NCBI RefSeq assembly: GCF_963675165.1
Contig: NC_087388.1
Coordinates: 2,706,800 to 2,770,799 of the forward strand
DNA from: Halichondria panicea
Taxonomy: Eukaryota; Porifera; Demospongiae; Suberitida; Halichondriidae
Direction: 5' to 3'
Length of the DNA stretch: 64,000 nucleotides
Positions 62,101-64,000 of this stretch are shown here, piece after piece (the stretch's first letter is position 1; every line of letters begins with the position of its first letter). The notes beneath the pieces are model-generated. The model saw nothing but the letters and a program-made list of their open reading frames with translations, was not told the DNA's origin and did not search any database. The position numbers and the translations under genes are program-made.

Positions 62101-63992
62101 GCCAACTGTATAGGCTGTGGACTGTCCAAATCCAAATCCTCGACTACGAACGGTCCTTGGAGGCCTTCTTCGCCTTCTAGCTCTACTCTAGCTGGGACAC
62201 AACGAAGGGGTGGAACACTCAACGATTCCACTAGCTTCACACGAACTACGGGCACACGGACCGGTGGTTTCTCCTTTGCTGTGCCTCGCTTCTTGTTCTC
62301 AACGGAGGGGTGGTAGGACACTATGCCTAGTTGACAGCAAACTCCTTCGGACAACAGCAACTGATCACTTGAGTCCATCTTTAGGTAGACCGGAGTAGCA
62401 AGAGCCTTGTCTTCGAAAACGATGTCTAACTCGAGCTTCCCATCAAGCTTAATGGGCTTGTGATCATACGTGAACGCTGCCTTGTCTACTGATTTAAGAG
62501 ATCTCTTCTTCATTCGGGTCGCTGCAGCCACTGTCTTAAATAGTTCTGCGCCCATGATAGATATATCTGCTCCTGTGTCGACTACACCATACGCTGGGAT
62601 ACCCTGCACTTCAACTAATGCACGACGAGGGTGGCTCCCCTCATAAGGAACACGTATCAACTTCACATCTGAGTCACTATCAGAATCACTGGACGTATAT
62701 AGACATGCCATAGGATCATTTCTGTCCCCAAGTGGCTTGGTCTGGATAGCCTTCAGCCTATTGCCATTGCTGTAGCTTTTGCTAGAACTCTCCTTGCTCG
62801 GTGCCTTGCAGTCTCTAACAAAATGATCAGGACTGCCACAATTATGGCAGGTCAAGGTCCTTGGTTTCATTGGTTTCATCGGGCGCCTACGGTCATCAGA
62901 GAACTTGTCACTATGGCTATAGCTATGGCTATGGCTCAAACTAGGGCTCGCCCCTTTGTCTGGGAATCTCTTCTTGGGGTTGGAGTCTGAGGTGTTCCCT
63001 TTGAGGGCGTACACCTGCCTGCGTTTGATGTCAGCAAGTCGTTTCTCCTCTTGTTTGGCAGCAATACACAACTCCTTGTACCGCTGACAACCAGACACAG
63101 AAGGGCTCCTAACAAGATTTAACAACAGACCTTCCTGTAGCTGGCTGTATAGCATTGTCTCGCGCGTCTCAGACTTCAGGTCATCTCGGCCATAGGCTAA
63201 CTGGAATTGTCTCTCCAGTCTCCTTAGGTAGTCTGCTACTGTTTCTGTCTCCTTCTGGATTGCATGTCTAAAATCCTGGGCAGCCATCACTCTTCCACCT
63301 GGGTCCATTCTCCTTGACAGTTCACTGGTGGCTGACTGGTAGCTGGACTTATCGTCTGGGCTAATCAGGTTCCACTCTTGAAGGGCCTTTCCCCTCAGAT
63401 GTCCAGCTAGCTGCATGAGCTGCTCTTCACTGGACCACCTGTTCCACGTAGCTGCTCTCTCTAGAGTCGGCAACCAGTCCTCGAACCTAGTTTCCTCGTT
63501 CTCACCGGTGAACGGGTCTACTGGTGGTGCCCTACCAGACCTACGTCTGTCGTCAACATTACGGGTTAATGTGCGACTTATTTCTGTATCGACCATTACC
63601 GGATACTCGTCTGGAGCCCTTATAGTGGGCGTGGCAGGGAATCTAACTCTCCCATCAGGCACTGGTGTGATACTGGTGTCTAGATCAAGTCTCGAAATTG
63701 GTACAGTCGGGATCGATGCTGGATTGGGGGCCCCCGGAGTTGTAATCGTCCGTTCATCAAGTGTGCGGCTCGTAAGTGCATTCAGCCTTCGCGTTAACGG
63801 CATACATTCAAACTCGCGAACCCGGGTTCTCAACAATTCAATTTCCCGATCTTTACTATCACATTCATTCACACATCTACCACACTCTTCATCTAGCATG
63901 GTCAATTGTTCACAATTTAATTTCCACATATTTTTCACTCTTTCCCTTTCATGTTTCACACAATCATTAAGACCTCTTACCTCCTCTCTCAA
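59073..63992 (-). CDS. Ty3/gypsy-type gag-pol polyprotein, frameshifted at the 3' end
   Basis: One frame of 1,639 codons, open to the window edge, so the true start may lie outside. In order: coiled-coil/gag region; zinc knuckle CHNCGSPDHFVRDC near residue 380; aspartic protease VDTGADISIMG near 473; reverse transcriptase with YIDDILIF near 916; RNase H (LETDASIKGLGAVL, TDHSAVKAVL); integrase with an H..H..C..C zinc site (CGSCLQC), catalytic SDRGTN near 1430 and VERFNRT near 1467. The order PR-RT-RH-IN marks Ty3/gypsy (Metaviridae) rather than Copia. Gag and pol share one frame. The integrase C-terminus is displaced by an indel (see 58786). Insertion is into an already broken transporter copy. 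Confidence 0.9.
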   Translation of the reverse strand: MREEVRGLNDCVKHERERVKNMWKLNCEQLTMLDEECGRCVNECDSKDREIELLRTRVREFECMPLTRRLNALTSRTLDERTITTPGAPNPASIPTVPISRLDLDTSITPVPDGRVRFPATPTIRAPDEYPVMVDTEISRTLTRNVDDRRRSGRAPPVDPFTGENEETRFEDWLPTLERAATWNRWSSEEQLMQLAGHLRGKALQEWNLISPDDKSSYQSATSELSRRMDPGGRVMAAQDFRHAIQKETETVADYLRRLERQFQLAYGRDDLKSETRETMLYSQLQEGLLLNLVRSPSVSGCQRYKELCIAAKQEEKRLADIKRRQVYALKGNTSDSNPKKRFPDKGASPSLSHSHSYSHSDKFSDDRRRPMKPMKPRTLTCHNCGSPDHFVRDCKAPSKESSSKSYSNGNRLKAIQTKPLGDRNDPMACLYTSSDSDSDSDVKLIRVPYEGSHPRRALVEVQGIPAYGVVDTGADISIMGAELFKTVAAATRMKKRSLKSVDKAAFTYDHKPIKLDGKLELDIVFEDKALATPVYLKMDSSDQLLLSEGVCCQLGIVSYHPSVENKKRGTAKEKPPVRVPVVRVKLVESLSVPPLRCVPARVELEGEEGLQGPFVVEDLDLDSPQPIQLADSLFDTVGLNEVFRVMLENHTGFTQRIEKDTQVGLASEAHQVMEEESEPQKEPPKSDDDVVIRMITSDEERRKYLASILVDEGQGLRWQDKDKLYSLLMVNHSVFALDKDERGETDLIQMEIFTNETTPKRQPVRRTPFAVRGEVARQLREMQENGVISPSASPWASPVVLVRKKDGTLRFCIDYRQLNSLTKADTFPLPRIDDLLDQLNKAKYFSTLDLASGFWKVQVHPDSKEKTAFITHQGLYQFNVMPFGLRNAPAVFQRLMQQVLAGLNPEEGVPFASVYIDDILIFSQSFNDHLQHLEAVIDRVASAGLRLKPSKCKFIRQTVEYLGHVLTPMGICPNPEKVRAVQQFPRPTSVKEVRQFLGLASYYRRFVKGFADIAQPLHALTKANCRYDWTADCQTSFDSLKSRMLMSPVLAFPDFSLPFTLETDASIKGLGAVLSQRGQEDGKVHPVAYASRALSPQEQRYSVTELETLAVVWAVKHYHAYLYGHDVVVYTDHSAVKAVLSNPQANGKHARWWSQVYCSGIKNLEIVYRAGRDNANADALSRAPVTQPTSEVELVTDVQIATIDSLECEDLLQIDPDPNQTTIDCDLSNEQAEDSECQTMFDFLLLGKLPEDAALAKKVAAQATLFDVVDGVLCFLVPKGDGKARRVVPKSLRKTLIQGYHSSAMSGHFSAPKLVKAIARHWWWQGMHGEITERCGSCLQCTAVNASGRIHQPLLTPIPVQRAFQIMGLDIMELPKTKNGNRYVAVFQDFLTKWPFVFAMPDQKAIRLVRLLVEEVIPITGVPESLLSDRGTNLLSHLMTDVCALLGVKKLNTTSYHPACDGLVERFNRTLKTALRKRAAECGDQWDRYLSGVVWAYRNVPHESTGEKPSFLLYGVDLRSPTEAALLPPSPLTLTDVDDYREELVYSLSSARRLAAESIKTAQQKYKKYHDLHATPYQYKLGNWVFIRFPQEESGRMRKLSRPRGMVPIVLYLCKGQMCVWSKYISLRKEKFECTNRG

Positions 63993-64000
63993 GGCCGCAC

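Overview
This is animal nuclear DNA. It has spliced protein genes with GT/AG introns, intronless membrane-protein genes, many short inverted-repeat transposons and an LTR retrotransposon. The mix suggests an early-branching invertebrate, most likely a demosponge: an expanded intronless family of POT/SLC15-like transporters, a large beta-helix plus multi-TM receptor-like gene of a kind I recall from sponge gene sets, and a Knickkopf/Skeletor-type secreted protein. The sponge assignment is inference.

Layout. (1) 1.5-19.3 kb, + strand: 22 exons of the spliceosomal DEAH helicase DHX38/PRP16, complete at the 3' end, with the N-terminal exons upstream of the window. Two genes sit inside its introns: an intact intronless POT-family transporter (6906-8444, same strand) and a 563-aa intronless gene I do not recognise (14018-15709, opposite strand). 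(2) 20.4-28.8 kb: a partial second copy of the locus. It begins with an orphan fragment of the DM13 gene, then a DHX38 copy that keeps exon 8, a broken exon 9 and the last three exons, with the nested transporter carried along but frameshifted. The block has been hit by an 8-bp-TSD inverted-repeat element, a DEP/PH (pleckstrin-like) gene fragment and tiny foldback elements. (3) 30.0-43.4 kb, + strand: a secreted protein with signal peptide, two DM13 domains, DOMON, a cupredoxin-like domain and thirteen ten-cysteine modules, nearly all one module per exon, followed by a cysteine-rich tail. (4) 43.5-49 kb: no gene recognised; several inverted-repeat elements, including a 1.2-kb one with 5-bp TSD. 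(5) 49.2-55.2 kb: a third, intact POT-like transporter and a 1,214-aa beta-helix/multi-TM protein, both single-exon. (6) 56.6-58.5 kb: a degraded partial copy of those two genes. (7) 58.5-64 kb, - strand: a Ty3/gypsy-type retrotransposon (216-bp LTR, polypurine tract, one gag-pol frame with a late frameshift), cut by the window edge.

The main theme is repeated local duplication: a tandem copy of the DHX38-DM13 neighbourhood in which each copy kept a different gene whole; internal exon duplication that built the cysteine-rich tail in a readable a-b-c-d order; and a second transporter/receptor duplication. Exon borders were placed by eye from splice sites, reading phase and family knowledge; no search was run.
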